A DNA stretch of 39,793 nucleotides. It comes from JBLIOB01 sp047639575 (GTDB lineage: Bacteria > Bacteroidota > Bacteroidia > Flavobacteriales_D > Parvicellaceae). The notes below the pieces were generated by a model. The model worked only from the letters and a program-made list of their open reading frames with translations, was not told where the DNA came from and did no database searches. Made by a program: the position numbers and the translations under genes. Location of the stretch: positions 1 through 39,793 of the forward strand of contig JBLIOB010000006.1 in the NCBI GenBank assembly GCA_047639575.1. Direction: 5' to 3'. Of this stretch, positions 8,644 to 18,900 are shown in pieces (position 1 is the stretch's first letter; the number at the start of each line of letters is the position of its first letter).

Positions 8644-9045
8644 TTATTTAGGTGTAACCGCAGCTGGTTTAGCTTTGATGTTACCTTTAATTCTGATTAC
8701 CTTAGTTGGTGTGTTCGTTGCATTGGAAGTAATAGTAACTGACTTGTTAATAGGGCCAATTCTCTTTGTATCATACTTTACTTTAATATCTTGAGATCCA
8801 CCTGGAGCTATTGGAGCTTTGTCGCACTGAGGAACAGTACAGCCACAAGAACCTTTACAGTTAGTGATAATTAAAGGAGTAGAACCAGTGTTGGTTACAG
8901 TAAACACGCATTCTCCGTTACCACCTTGATCCATGGTTCCGTAATCGTGTACTTCTTTGTCTAATGATAATTCTTGTGCATTTATAGTTCCAAAAGCGAA
9001 CATTGCTACAAGTACTAATCCGATTGTTAAAATTTTACTTTTCAT
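8644..9045 (-). CDS. DUF1573 domain secreted protein (133 aa)
   Basis: A signal peptide ending near AFGTINAQ is followed by one DUF1573 Ig-like domain. Family landmarks are HDYGTMDQGG, TNTGSTPLIITNCKGSCGC, and DTKRIGPINKSVTITSN. Four cysteines occur (NCKGSCGC and VPQC), so one or two disulfides in the periplasm or outside the cell are likely. It is closely similar to the upstream gene at 9079-9531 across the whole domain, a clear tandem duplication. It lies 33 bp downstream of that gene and 4 bp upstream of the divergent fourth copy. The biochemical role of DUF1573 is not established; related domains often flank adhesion or chaperone-like folds. The C-terminus is short and basic with no T9SS sorting domain. 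Confidence 0.9.
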   Translation of the reverse strand: MKSKILTIGLVLVAMFAFGTINAQELSLDKEVHDYGTMDQGGNGECVFTVTNTGSTPLIITNCKGSCGCTVPQCDKAPIAPGGSQDIKVKYDTKRIGPINKSVTITSNATNTPTKVIRIKGNIKAKPAAVTPK

Positions 9046-9078
9046 TTTTGTTGGTTTGAATTAAGACTTTATTTAAAA

Positions 9079-9531
9079 TTATTTAGCCGTTGGACCGGCC
9101 GGAGAAAGCTCTGGTGATCCACTAGGTGGTTTGATTACTGTACCCTTGATTTTTACAATTTTCACCTTCGCATTAGATGCGTTAGACTCAATGGTAACTG
9201 ATTTATTAATTGGTCCGATACGTTTAGTATCATAATTAACTTTAATGATTGTTGAAGCTCCAGGCGCAATTGGCTCAGGCGCACATTTAGGTACTGTACA
9301 TCCACAAGACCCTTTACATCTGGTTAAGAGTAGAGGTTCAGTACCAGTATTAGTAACTAGAAATTCGCAAGCGCCAGAGGCACCTTGTTCAATTGTTCCA
9401 TAATCATGGAAATCCTTATCTATGGTTAGTTCTGCACCTCCTATACTTACCGGAGCCGCTTTTACTTCAGTTTGAGCAAAGAATGCAAAAACTGTAAAGA
9501 TTAAAGTAAATGAGAGTACTGCTTTTTTCAT
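9079..9531 (-). CDS. DUF1573 domain secreted protein (150 aa)
   Basis: A signal peptide (MKKAVLSFTLIFTVFAFFAQ) and a single DUF1573 domain: HDYGTIEQGASG, TNTGTEPLLLTRCKGSCGC and DTKRIGPINKSVTIESN, then a proline-rich tail (PPSGSPELSPAGPTAK). The domain matches the next gene almost residue for residue around the cysteine cluster and in the RIGPINKSVTI strand, so these are recent paralogues. It is first in a unit with the genes at 8644 and 8265 and has its own -7 box at 9556-9563. An upstream sequence element is shared with the separate DUF1573 gene at 9645. Function unknown beyond a secreted Ig-like domain. Confidence 0.9.
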   Translation of the reverse strand: MKKAVLSFTLIFTVFAFFAQTEVKAAPVSIGGAELTIDKDFHDYGTIEQGASGACEFLVTNTGTEPLLLTRCKGSCGCTVPKCAPEPIAPGASTIIKVNYDTKRIGPINKSVTIESNASNAKVKIVKIKGTVIKPPSGSPELSPAGPTAK

Positions 9532-9555
9532 GTGATTCTAATTAATACTACGAAA

Positions 9556-9563
9556 CAAATATA
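9556..9563 (-). promoter_or_regulatory. Predicted -7 promoter box for the three-gene DUF1573 unit
   Basis: TATATTTG on the minus strand matches TAnnTTTG exactly, 24 bases before the ATG at 9531. A clear -33 TTTG is not seen at the usual spacing, so an activator may help; see the element at 9591-9606. Confidence 0.45.
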
Positions 9564-9590
9564 ACATCCTTTATTAGTTGATGGTTTTCT

Positions 9591-9606
9591 TTAACAATTC
9601 GTTAAC
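9591..9606. promoter_or_regulatory. Imperfect palindrome TTAAC-N5-GTTAAC upstream of DUF1573 unit
   Basis: TTAACAATTCGTTAAC lies 27 bp upstream of the -7 box at 9556-9563. Near-copies occur upstream of the other DUF1573 gene, at 10099-10113 and 10119-10134. It could be an operator or activator site; this is inference from repetition and position. Confidence 0.35.
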
Positions 9607-9644
9607 ACATAATCAATATTTGTGCCAATTTCCATGCTGAAAGC

Positions 9645-10040
9645 CTATTTAACGGGCAGTACATCGCTTTCTTTTTTAATGATATTTCCTTTTGTCCTTA
9701 CTACAACGGTAGGATGTATAGGATCGTTGCTTGTAATAGTGACTGATTTGTTAATTGGGCCTATTCTTTTACTATCATATTTATACGTCATATAAACGCT
9801 ATCACCAGGCATTACTGGCAATCGCGAACGAAGAGAGGCAACGTCACAGCCGCAAGATGATTTTGTATTCGAGATTACTAACGGCTCATCACCGATATTT
9901 ACAATTAGAAAGTCGTATTCTACTCTATCTCCAGATTGCAATGTTCCGAAGTCATGCTGACTTTTTATTTGAAGTTGTGGTCCTTGCGCACTTATATGGA
10001 TGGTAATTAAAAGGGCAATAATGGTTGTAATGGTTTTCAT
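9645..10040 (-). CDS. DUF1573 domain secreted protein (131 aa)
   Basis: A signal peptide (MKTITTIIALLITIHISAQ) then one DUF1573 domain with HDFGTLQSGDRVEYDF, GDEPLVISNTKSSCGC and DSKRIGPINKSVTITSN. It keeps the SCGC signature but has lost the two flanking cysteines of the 8644 and 9079 copies (NTKSSCGCDVASL against the CKGSCGCTVP form), so its disulfide pattern must differ. It is separated by 113 bp from the next DUF1573 gene, which has its own promoter box, and is divergent from valS. Function unknown; most likely a periplasmic or surface Ig-like protein, as for its neighbours. Confidence 0.9.
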   Translation of the reverse strand: MKTITTIIALLITIHISAQGPQLQIKSQHDFGTLQSGDRVEYDFLIVNIGDEPLVISNTKSSCGCDVASLRSRLPVMPGDSVYMTYKYDSKRIGPINKSVTITSNDPIHPTVVVRTKGNIIKKESDVLPVK

Positions 10041-10061
10041 TGATTGTGATTTTGGTTATCA

Positions 10062-10069
10062 CAAACGTA
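10062..10069 (-). promoter_or_regulatory. Predicted -7 promoter box for the DUF1573 gene at 9645
   Basis: TACGTTTG on the minus strand is an exact TAnnTTTG match, 21 bases before the ATG at 10040. No strong -33 box is visible. Confidence 0.45.
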
Positions 10070-10098
10070 AATCACTAATCGAATTAAATCCGACTGTA

Positions 10099-10134
10099 TA
10101 ACAATTCACTAACAGGTCTTAACAAATGGTTAAC
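10099..10134. promoter_or_regulatory. Two copies of the TTAAC-N5-GTTAAC-like element
   Basis: TAACAATTCACTAAC (10099-10113) resembles the central 15 bases of the 9591-9606 element at 13 positions. It lies 29 bp upstream of its -7 box, against 27 bp there. A second, clean palindrome TTAACAAATGGTTAAC is at 10119-10134. The pair sits between the DUF1573 gene and valS. Confidence 0.35.
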
Positions 10135-10174
10135 ATAAATGAGGGATTACGGACTTAGAATCAAAGTAGAATCG

Positions 10175-10182
10175 TAATTTTG
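10175..10182 (+). promoter_or_regulatory. Predicted -7 promoter box of valS
   Basis: TAATTTTG matches TAnnTTTG exactly, 32 bases before the valS ATG. No T-box leader or obvious -33 element was seen, as expected for Bacteroidota. Confidence 0.5.
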
Positions 10183-10214
10183 TAAGCCTAAATTAAACCA
10201 GAGCACCTAGAGTA

Positions 10215-12848
10215 ATGGAAATTCCAAAAAAATACGAGCCTCAAAAAACCGAAGATAAATGGTACCAGCATTGGACCAACCAAGGTTTTTTTAATTCAAC
10301 ACCTGATGATCGCGAGGCCTATACGGTGGTAATTCCTCCTCCCAATGTTACTGGAGTTCTTCATATGGGGCATATGCTTAATAACACCATTCAAGATGTA
10401 TTGGTGAGACGAGCACGTATGTTAGGTAAAAACGCTTGCTGGGTGCCTGGTACGGATCATGCTTCAATCGCTACTGAAGCAAAAGTTGTTGCCAAACTTA
10501 AAAGTGAAGGAATCGAAAAGTCTGATTTATCAAGAGACGAGTTCCTTCAACATGCTTGGGATTGGACCGAGAAGCATGGTGGGATAATTTTAGAACAACT
10601 AAAGAAACTAGGAGCTTCTTGCGATTGGAATCGAACTCGATTTACAATGGATAAGGACTATTCCGAGAGTGTAATTGATGTATTCATAGATCTTCACAAT
10701 AAAGGGCTGATTTATCGAGGCATAAGAATGGTTAACTGGGATCCCGAAGCGCTAACTGCCCTTTCGGATGAAGAAGTTAATTACAAAGAAGTAAATTCCA
10801 AATTGTACTATGTGCGATATAAAGTGGATAGCTCTGAGGACGAATGGCTAACTATTGCGACAACTCGGCCTGAAACAATTTTAGGAGATAGTGCAATCTG
10901 TATCAACCCAAATGATGATCGATACAAGCATTTAAAAGGAAAGAAAGCATTTGTTCCAATGATTAACAGAGAAATTCCAATCATTTTTGATGAATATGTT
11001 GACATGGAATTTGGAACGGGTTGCTTAAAAGTAACACCAGCTCATGATCCTAATGATTATGAATTAGGTTTGAAGTTCAACTTAGAGACTATAGACGTTA
11101 TTGCCGATAATGGAAAGATGAACGAAAACGCTCAGCTTTATATTGGTGAAGACCGGTTTACTGTTCGGAAACAAATTGCCATTGATTTAGAAGAACAAGG
11201 GTATTTGGTGAAATCTGAAGATCACATTAATAAAATTGGATTTTCAGAACGTACAGATGCTGTTATTGAGCCTAAACTTTCATTGCAATGGTTTTGTTCA
11301 ATGGAAGAACTTGCCAAGCCTGCCTTGGAAAACGTAATGAATGATACTATTCAATTTCATCCAGCGAAGTTTAAAAATACGTATCGCCATTGGATGGAAA
11401 ACATCAAAGATTGGTGTGTTTCTAGACAGTTATGGTGGGGGCATCAGATTCCTGCATACTATTACGGCAACGGGCCAAAAGATTTCGTAGTTGCAAAAAC
11501 TGCCGAATTAGCATTGCCGATTGCACAAGAAAAATCGGGTAATTCTGGACTTGCTTTAGCTGATTTACGTCAGGATGATGACGTAATGGACACTTGGTTC
11601 AGCTCTTGGCTTTGGCCTATTTCCGTTTTTAACGGATTTAAAGAAGGTGGAGACAAAACAGATATAGATTATTACTATCCAACTAACGATATCGTAACTG
11701 CACCAGAAATTATGTTCTTTTGGGTAGCAAGAATGATAGTAGCTGGTTATGAGTATAAAGGAGAACTTCCTTTTAAGAATGTTTATTATACTGGAATTGT
11801 TAGAGATAAATTGGGCCGAAAAATGTCTAAATCCCTTGGTAATTCACCAGACCCAATTGAACTGATTTCAAAATTCGGAGCGGATGGAGTACGAGTTGGA
11901 ATGTTGTTAAGTTCTCCAGCTGGAAATGATTTACCATTTGACAGTTCACAGTGTGAACAAGGAAGAAATCATACCAATAAAATCTGGAATGCTTTTAGAC
12001 TAGTGAAATCATGGGAGGTTGTGGATTTTGATCAACCTGAATCCTCTAAAGTAGGCGGACAATGGCTAGATTCAAAGCTGTCTCAAACGATAACGAGCTT
12101 AAATGATCAATACGATAAGTTCCGAATTTCTGAGGCGCTTATGACTACTTACAAGTTCATCTGGGATGACTTTTGTGGAGCTTACCTGGAAATAATTAAG
12201 CCTGGGTTCCAACAACCAGTGGATCGAACAACTTACAATCAAGCTATTTCATTTTTTGAGACTCTTTTAAAATTATCTCATCCGTTTACTCCCTTTATTG
12301 CAGAGGAAATTTGGCATTTAATTGCAGACAGAGATGATGCGGATTGCATCGTAGTTGCTGAATGGCCAGAAGCTGGAAAAGTAAATGAGAAAATTTTAAA
12401 AGATTTTGTTTTAGCTGAAGAGATTATTACCAATATTAGAAACATTAGAACTTCTCAAAACATAGCAAAGAAGGTATTGGTAGACTTAAGTATAAAGGAA
12501 AACGAAATATTTGACAGATCATTTGATTGCGTTATCTCTAAACTTGGAAATTTATCTAGCCTAGCCTACGTAATTGAAAAGGTTGAAAATTCATTCTCAT
12601 TTATAGTGAAGAGTAATGAGTACTTTATACCATTTAGCGAAGAAGTAGACGTGGAAGCTGAAATGCAAAAGCTAGCAGATGAGTTAAAGTATACGAAAGG
12701 ATTTTTAATTGGAGTTCAGAAGAAGCTTTCTAACGCAAGTTTCGTAGACAATGCACCAGACCAGGTAGTTTCTATGGAAAAACAAAAACTAGCTGACGCT
12801 GAAGCCAAAATTAAAGTTCTAGAAGAAAAATTGTCTTCGTTTGCTTAA
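10215..12848 (+). CDS. valS: Valyl-tRNA synthetase
   Basis: Charges tRNA-Val with valine in the cytoplasm. The 877 residues carry every class Ia landmark: the HIGH-type motif as HMGH (residues 50-53, in PPPNVTGVLHMGH), the CP1 editing domain with TTRPETILGD and the acid-rich GTGCLKVTPAHDPNDYELG, the zinc-independent catalytic stretch, and KMSKS at 536-540 (GRKMSKSLGNSPDP). After the anticodon-binding helices the last 70 residues form the coiled-coil arm (repeats of KLADE and KQKLADAEAKI), typical of ValS. Length and domain order are normal for the phylum. It starts at an ATG without Shine-Dalgarno. It converges on the giant secreted-protein gene with a 95 bp gap holding only a weak hairpin. 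Confidence 0.98.
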   Translation: MEIPKKYEPQKTEDKWYQHWTNQGFFNSTPDDREAYTVVIPPPNVTGVLHMGHMLNNTIQDVLVRRARMLGKNACWVPGTDHASIATEAKVVAKLKSEGIEKSDLSRDEFLQHAWDWTEKHGGIILEQLKKLGASCDWNRTRFTMDKDYSESVIDVFIDLHNKGLIYRGIRMVNWDPEALTALSDEEVNYKEVNSKLYYVRYKVDSSEDEWLTIATTRPETILGDSAICINPNDDRYKHLKGKKAFVPMINREIPIIFDEYVDMEFGTGCLKVTPAHDPNDYELGLKFNLETIDVIADNGKMNENAQLYIGEDRFTVRKQIAIDLEEQGYLVKSEDHINKIGFSERTDAVIEPKLSLQWFCSMEELAKPALENVMNDTIQFHPAKFKNTYRHWMENIKDWCVSRQLWWGHQIPAYYYGNGPKDFVVAKTAELALPIAQEKSGNSGLALADLRQDDDVMDTWFSSWLWPISVFNGFKEGGDKTDIDYYYPTNDIVTAPEIMFFWVARMIVAGYEYKGELPFKNVYYTGIVRDKLGRKMSKSLGNSPDPIELISKFGADGVRVGMLLSSPAGNDLPFDSSQCEQGRNHTNKIWNAFRLVKSWEVVDFDQPESSKVGGQWLDSKLSQTITSLNDQYDKFRISEALMTTYKFIWDDFCGAYLEIIKPGFQQPVDRTTYNQAISFFETLLKLSHPFTPFIAEEIWHLIADRDDADCIVVAEWPEAGKVNEKILKDFVLAEEIITNIRNIRTSQNIAKKVLVDLSIKENEIFDRSFDCVISKLGNLSSLAYVIEKVENSFSFIVKSNEYFIPFSEEVDVEAEMQKLADELKYTKGFLIGVQKKLSNASFVDNAPDQVVSMEKQKLADAEAKIKVLEEKLSSFA

Positions 12849-12943
12849 TTGAATTGACTTATTAGAACAAAGATCAGTCAAGACCCTTCTTGTTTGACTA
12901 ACTTATCTGAAGTAAAAGTTTAGAATATTTATTGCAAATTGCC

Positions 12944-15900
12944 TTATTCGAAAATGGTAATATGTCCTTGATAGGCGAAATCCTTAATCTGAATAGTATA
13001 GAAATAACTACCGTTAGGAACTTTTTCACCTGCCATACTTCTTCCATCCCAAACTAAGTTGTTTCCGGAAGCGATGAACATTAGTTGACCCCATCGATTG
13101 TAGATTTTCATATCAATACAGGAGTACAATTTACCTGCAACCGAAACCACGAACTGATCGTTCATGCCATCATCATTAGGTGTGAATACGTTCGGGATAG
13201 AGATGCTAAAGTAATCTTCAAATACTCCTGCCGAACCAGAGAAGCTAGTACTGTCAGAACAACCAAATATATTATAAGCTACCAATATTGCCGTGAAGTT
13301 CGTCCCATAGTCGAATGAATGTGTGGGGCTAGTTGATGCGGACGTTGTGCCATCTCCAAAGATCCATAAAAAGCTGTCCGCCCCAGTACTTACATTAGTG
13401 AATTCAACTACAACTCCGTCACAACCTGCATCTATTACAGTTGTAAATGAAGGTACTGGAACATCCTCTACAGTTATTGTGGCGGTTGCTACATCACTGC
13501 AACCTGACGCATCATTTATCGTTACGGTGTAAGTAGTGGTAATTGCTGGTGATGCCATAGGGCTAGCAATATTGGGGTCAGATAATCCGCTTGACGGTGT
13601 CCAAATATAAATAGTTGCACTTGGACTTCCAACGTTCAATTGAACACTATCTCCAAGGCAAATTGACGTATCTGTTGGTGCAACTGTTATAGAGAATACG
13701 GAAACTTCCACTGTATCAAAAGATGTGCATGAGTTTGCATCTGTAACTACAACGAAAAAGTCCATAGTTGTGTCGGGGAATGCGTTCGGATTGTCGATGT
13801 TAGGATTGTCCAAGAACGTACTCGGTGTCCATGTATACTGCGTCCCACCTGTTGCAAGTAATCCGATGGTGTCACCAATGCATGCGGTAAGATCAGGCCC
13901 TGCGTCAGCAATTGGCAATGCATTTACGGTTACCGTAATAGAGTCATTTGCAACGCACCCATTACTATCAGTTACTAATACAAAGTATTCAGTAGTTATT
14001 AAGGGAGTAGCATCCGGATCCGCTATAATTGGATCACTCAAAGTAGTGGGCGGAGTCCATAAATATGTAATTCCCCCCGTTGCTAGTAATTGAACTGTAT
14101 CTCCGTCACAAATTGATGTGTTTGATCCTGCGTCAGCTGCTGGTACTGGATTAACAGTTATGGTAATCGAATCTGTCGAATTACATCCAATTGCATCGGT
14201 TCCAGTAACAAAGTAAGTAGTTGTGTCTGATGGGAAAGCTAAAGGATTGAAGATGTTTGAATCAGATAAGGTAAATGTTGGTGTCCAAACATAATTCACA
14301 GACCCACTTGCTATTAATTGAAGCGTATCTCCAATACACATAGCTGTATCAGCTCCAGCGTCAACAGGTGATGGTGTTGAAATGGTGACAATAACAGAAT
14401 CCGTTTCAGTACAGGAATTGCTATCGGTCACAATCACTATGTATTCTGTTGTTATTAATGGGAATACAAATGGGTTCGAAATATTAGGGTCTGAAATGTC
14501 TGTAACAGGAGTCCATGCATATATTACTCCTCCTGTTGCCGCGAGCAATGCAGAGTCACCAAGACAAATTGTAGTGTCTATTCCAGCATTAACAGTTGGA
14601 ATCGGATTAACAATAACCACCATCGTATCAATTGCTGTACATCCATTAATGTCTGTTACAAGAACAGCATATGAAGTAGTATCTATAGGCCAGGCTACAG
14701 GATTGTCAATGTTTGGATTTGAAAGACTATCGCTAGGGCTCCATAAATAACCGATTCCTCCCGTTGCAAGAAGTTGAGCGGTATCACCATAACAAATTTG
14801 AATGTCTGCTCCAGCAGCTGCTGGAGGTGGCGCGTTCACGGTAATCGTAACCGAATCTGTACCTGAACAAGTATCGTTTGTAATGTTTAGGAAATAGGTA
14901 GTAGTAACAGTAGGAAACGCAAACGGGTTGGCTACGGTAGGATCATCTAATCCAGTTGTTGGAACCCAAGAGTAAATAGAACCCGTTACTGAAGTAGGAG
15001 ATCCACCAATTTGAAGTGTGTCTCCAGAACAAATGGTGGAATCAGGTCCAGCTTCCGAAGGAACAACCGCATTTACAAACACAGTCATCGTGTCTGTATT
15101 GGAACATATTGAAGCATCTGTAAGCGTTACAATATAAATAGTAGTATCTCCAGGCGCTGCCATTGGATTCGGAATTGTAGCGTTGCTCAAACCTGTAGTT
15201 GGACTCCAACTAAAAGTTCCAGTTCCTGTTGCGTTTAACTGAACACTGTCTCCAGGACATACCCAAACGTCAACTCCGGCATTAACCGTTGGCAGTGGAA
15301 GTACGAATACATTCATCGTGTCCGTGTTCGAACATCCTAATGCATCTAGGCCAACAACAATGTATTCTGTTGTGTCAGTGGGCCAAGCCATCGGATTTCC
15401 GATGTTAGGGTTTGATAAGCTATCGGTTGGAGACCAAGTGTAAGAAACACCACCAGCAGCATTCAGCGTCACCGTATCATTTAAACAAATAGTTTCATCT
15501 ATTCCTGCAGATATTAAGGGCAATGGGCTCAAGGTAACAGTAGTAACTAAAGAATCTTCACAGCCTGCCGCGTCAGTAACATGGACAGTATAGGCCGTTG
15601 TAATTATAGGGTCAGCCTGGGGGTTTGGAATATTTGCATTATCCAAATCCGTTGTTGGTGTCCATGTATAAACAGTCCCTCCAGTTGCTAAAAGTTGAGC
15701 AGTATCGCCTAGACAAATTGTAGTGTCATTTGAAACAGTAATAACAGGAAGTCCATTCACGTTCACTGTCATGCTATCTATATTAATACAGCCGTTAATG
15801 TCAGTTCCTGTTACAAAATATTCTATTGTTGAAGAAGGACTAGCGAATGGATTTCCAATATTTGGATCTGATAAATCAGTAATAGGAGTCCATACATATG

Positions 15901-18900
15901 AAAGGGCTCCTGTTGAATTTAGCTGGACACTATCCGTATTACAAATTGTCTCATCCAGTCCAGCATCAACCGGTGGAAGAGTATTGATAATTACATCGAC
16001 CGTATCAACATTCGTACAACTATTACCATCAGTTCCAGTAACAATATACGCTGTCGTAACAAGGGGACAGGCTTGCGGATTGTCAATTGTTGAATTAGAT
16101 AAACCAGCAGTTGGTGCCCAAACATACGAGATTGCTCCTGTTGCTAATAAGTTTACACAGTCGTTTTCGCAAAGAGCCGTATCGGGACCTGCAACAATGA
16201 TAGGTAGTGCAAATAATGAGATTGTAACTTGTGCTGAATCTTCACATCCAGCACCGTCAATCACGTGAACAGTATATGTAGTCGTTACTGAAGGATCTGC
16301 TAAGGGATTAGGAATGTTAGGGTTGTCTAAATCAGTAATTGGAGTCCATGAATAGATAGTTCCTCCGGAAGCAGCCAATTGAGCAGTGTCGCCAATACAT
16401 ATAGTAGTGTCATTTGAAACACCCACAGTTGGCAGTGCATTCACATTAACAGTCATGCTATCAATATTAACGCAGCCGTTTGCGTCTGTACCAGTTACAA
16501 AATATTCAATTGTTGAAGAAGGACTAGCAAATGGATTCCCAACATTAGGGTCAGATAAATCGGTAATTGGAGTCCAAACGTATGAAGTCCCGCCTGTTGC
16601 GTTTAATTGAACACTATCAGTTAAACATATTGCTTCGTCAACACCTGCGTCAATCGCTGGTAATGCATTAATAATTACGTCAACTGTATCTGTATTCGAA
16701 CAGCCGACTGCATCGGTTCCAATAATAATATACTGGGAGGTAGCTACTGGACAAGCTATTGGGTTTGGAATTGTAGGGTCCGACAATCCTGCCGCAGGAG
16801 TCCAGATATAACTTGTTCCGCCTGTGGCTAATAGATTAACACATTCGTTTTCACAAATTGCCGTGTCTGGTCCAGCAACAATGATTGGAAGAGCCAATAA
16901 ACTGATCGTAACTTGAGCTGAATCTAAGCACGCTGCTCCGTTCGAAACCACTACAGTATAGGTAGTATTCACACCTGGAGAAGCCATTGGATTCGCAATG
17001 TTTGGATTACTTAATCCTGCAGCTGGCGTCCAGCTGTATCCTGTTCCTCCACTTGCTGAAAGCTGGGCGGAATCATTAAGACAGATTGTAGTGTCATTAG
17101 AAACACCTACTACCGGAATAGCATTTACCGTAACTACTAAGCTATCAGAGTTCGTACATCCGTTAATATCTGTACCATTAACTGTGTACGTTATTGTAAC
17201 AGTTGGTGAAGCAACTGGGTTGAAGATATTAGGATCTGATAAATCAGTTATTGGCGTCCAAACATAAATGTTTGCCCCAGTTGCATTAAGGGTGGTGTCT
17301 TGGCCTAAGCATAAATCGATATCTACACCTGCGTTTACAATTGGGGCAGCGTTTACGGTTACTTGAACTGAGTCAACATCTGTACATCCGTTACCGTCAG
17401 TAACGGTAAGTTCGTAATCTGTAGTAACAGCTGGGCAAGCTGTAGGATTCTCAAGCGTTGGATCATTTAAACTTCCTGCTGGAAGCCATGCGTAATTTCC
17501 TCCGCCAAAACCGTTGAGCAAAGCGCAATCATTTTCACAAATTGTGGTGTCATTACCAGCAGAAGCTATCGGTGCTGGGGTTACAGTGACGGTTACCGAT
17601 GCCGAATCTGTACATCCAGCTGCGCCTACTACCACTTGATAAGTTTGGGTTGCCGATATACATGTGATTGGATTCGCTATTGTTGGGTCAGACAATCCTG
17701 TAATTGGTGTCCAGTTAAAGATCGTTCCTCCTCCAGCTATTAATTGAGCGCAGTCTCCATCACATATGGTTGTGTCATTACTAATTGTTATTATTGGAAT
17801 TGGCAAGATTGTGATAATTACAGAATCGATTCCAGAACAACCAGTTGCGTCTGTTATATTAACCGTATAAGTTGTTGTTACAATAGGCGTAGCAAAAGGA
17901 TCTGCAACGTTAGGGTCGGAAAGGGTGCCAGCTGGCGTCCAGACGTATATAGTTCCGCCAGTTGCTTGAAGTTGTACACTATCTCCTAAACAAATTGTTG
18001 AATCAGGTCCAGCATCCATAGCAATGGAGCCTACCGTTACATTAACAGTATCCCTACCATCACAAACTCCACCAACATCCGCTACTACAATATACTCAGT
18101 AGTAACTGTTGGGAATACGAAAGGATTTGATAAAGTATTGTTATCAATATCCGTATTTGGCGTCCATATATAAGTTGCCCCTATCGGTCCAGTCGGGGCA
18201 CCCCCAATTTGTACGGAATCACCTACGCATATAAATTGATCCGGACCAGCATCTGCAGAAGGTGCGGCAATAACGGTTACATCAAGATCAATAGGTAGTG
18301 AGGAGCAGCCTGCACCGCTCACTGCAGATACCGATACATTTCCAGTTCCGGGACTATTCCATAGAACAGTTGCTTGATTAGCCGTGGCGGTGGTAACAGT
18401 TCCACCTGTTACAATCCAGTTATAGGTGGCTCCTGCTATTAATTGAGTGGTGTATGTTGCAGTATCACCTTGGCAAACCACAATTGGGCCAAATAAAGTG
18501 TCTGGAGTTGGAACCGTAGTTACCGTAATCAGGTACACCTCATTCGTAGTTTTAGGTGGACACCCATCGTCAACTACACTTACTGTGAACTGATACGGTA
18601 GTGCTTGTGCTTGCCCACATGCGGTGTTCCAACAAAATGTGGCAGATACAGTATCGAGCCCAACGGCCGGTGTATCAATTGTGGCAGCAGGGAATGTGAA
18701 TATCGGATCGAATATTTGACCATTTGCCGTAAGAACCAAATTGTCATTATTTGGATCATTAAATCCAAAATCAAAACATAAGGTTTCTCCTTCTACAACC
18801 GTGAAATTATTTGCCGTAGTTCCGACAGTTGGATCAATATTTGGTGCAGGGTTAGGAGGGCAATTCAATACCAGTAACTGTAAATCTCTTCTTGTAATAC

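Noticed and set aside
12876..12899. Hairpin AGTCAAGA ... TCTTGTTTGACT between valS and the giant gene as a bidirectional terminator
   Set aside because: The stem is only 5 bp plus a bulged extension, with no T-run on either strand.
15723..16268. Plus-strand frames of up to 181 codons inside the repeat arrays (also near 13725, 14382, 16386, 32013)
   Set aside because: They are antisense shadows of low-stop repeat sequence; they recur with the repeat period and show no signal peptide or recognised domain.
13463..18262. Direct repeats considered as a CRISPR or satellite array
   Set aside because: Units are about 228 bp, in frame and protein-coding throughout; there are no short identical repeats with unique spacers and no cas genes.
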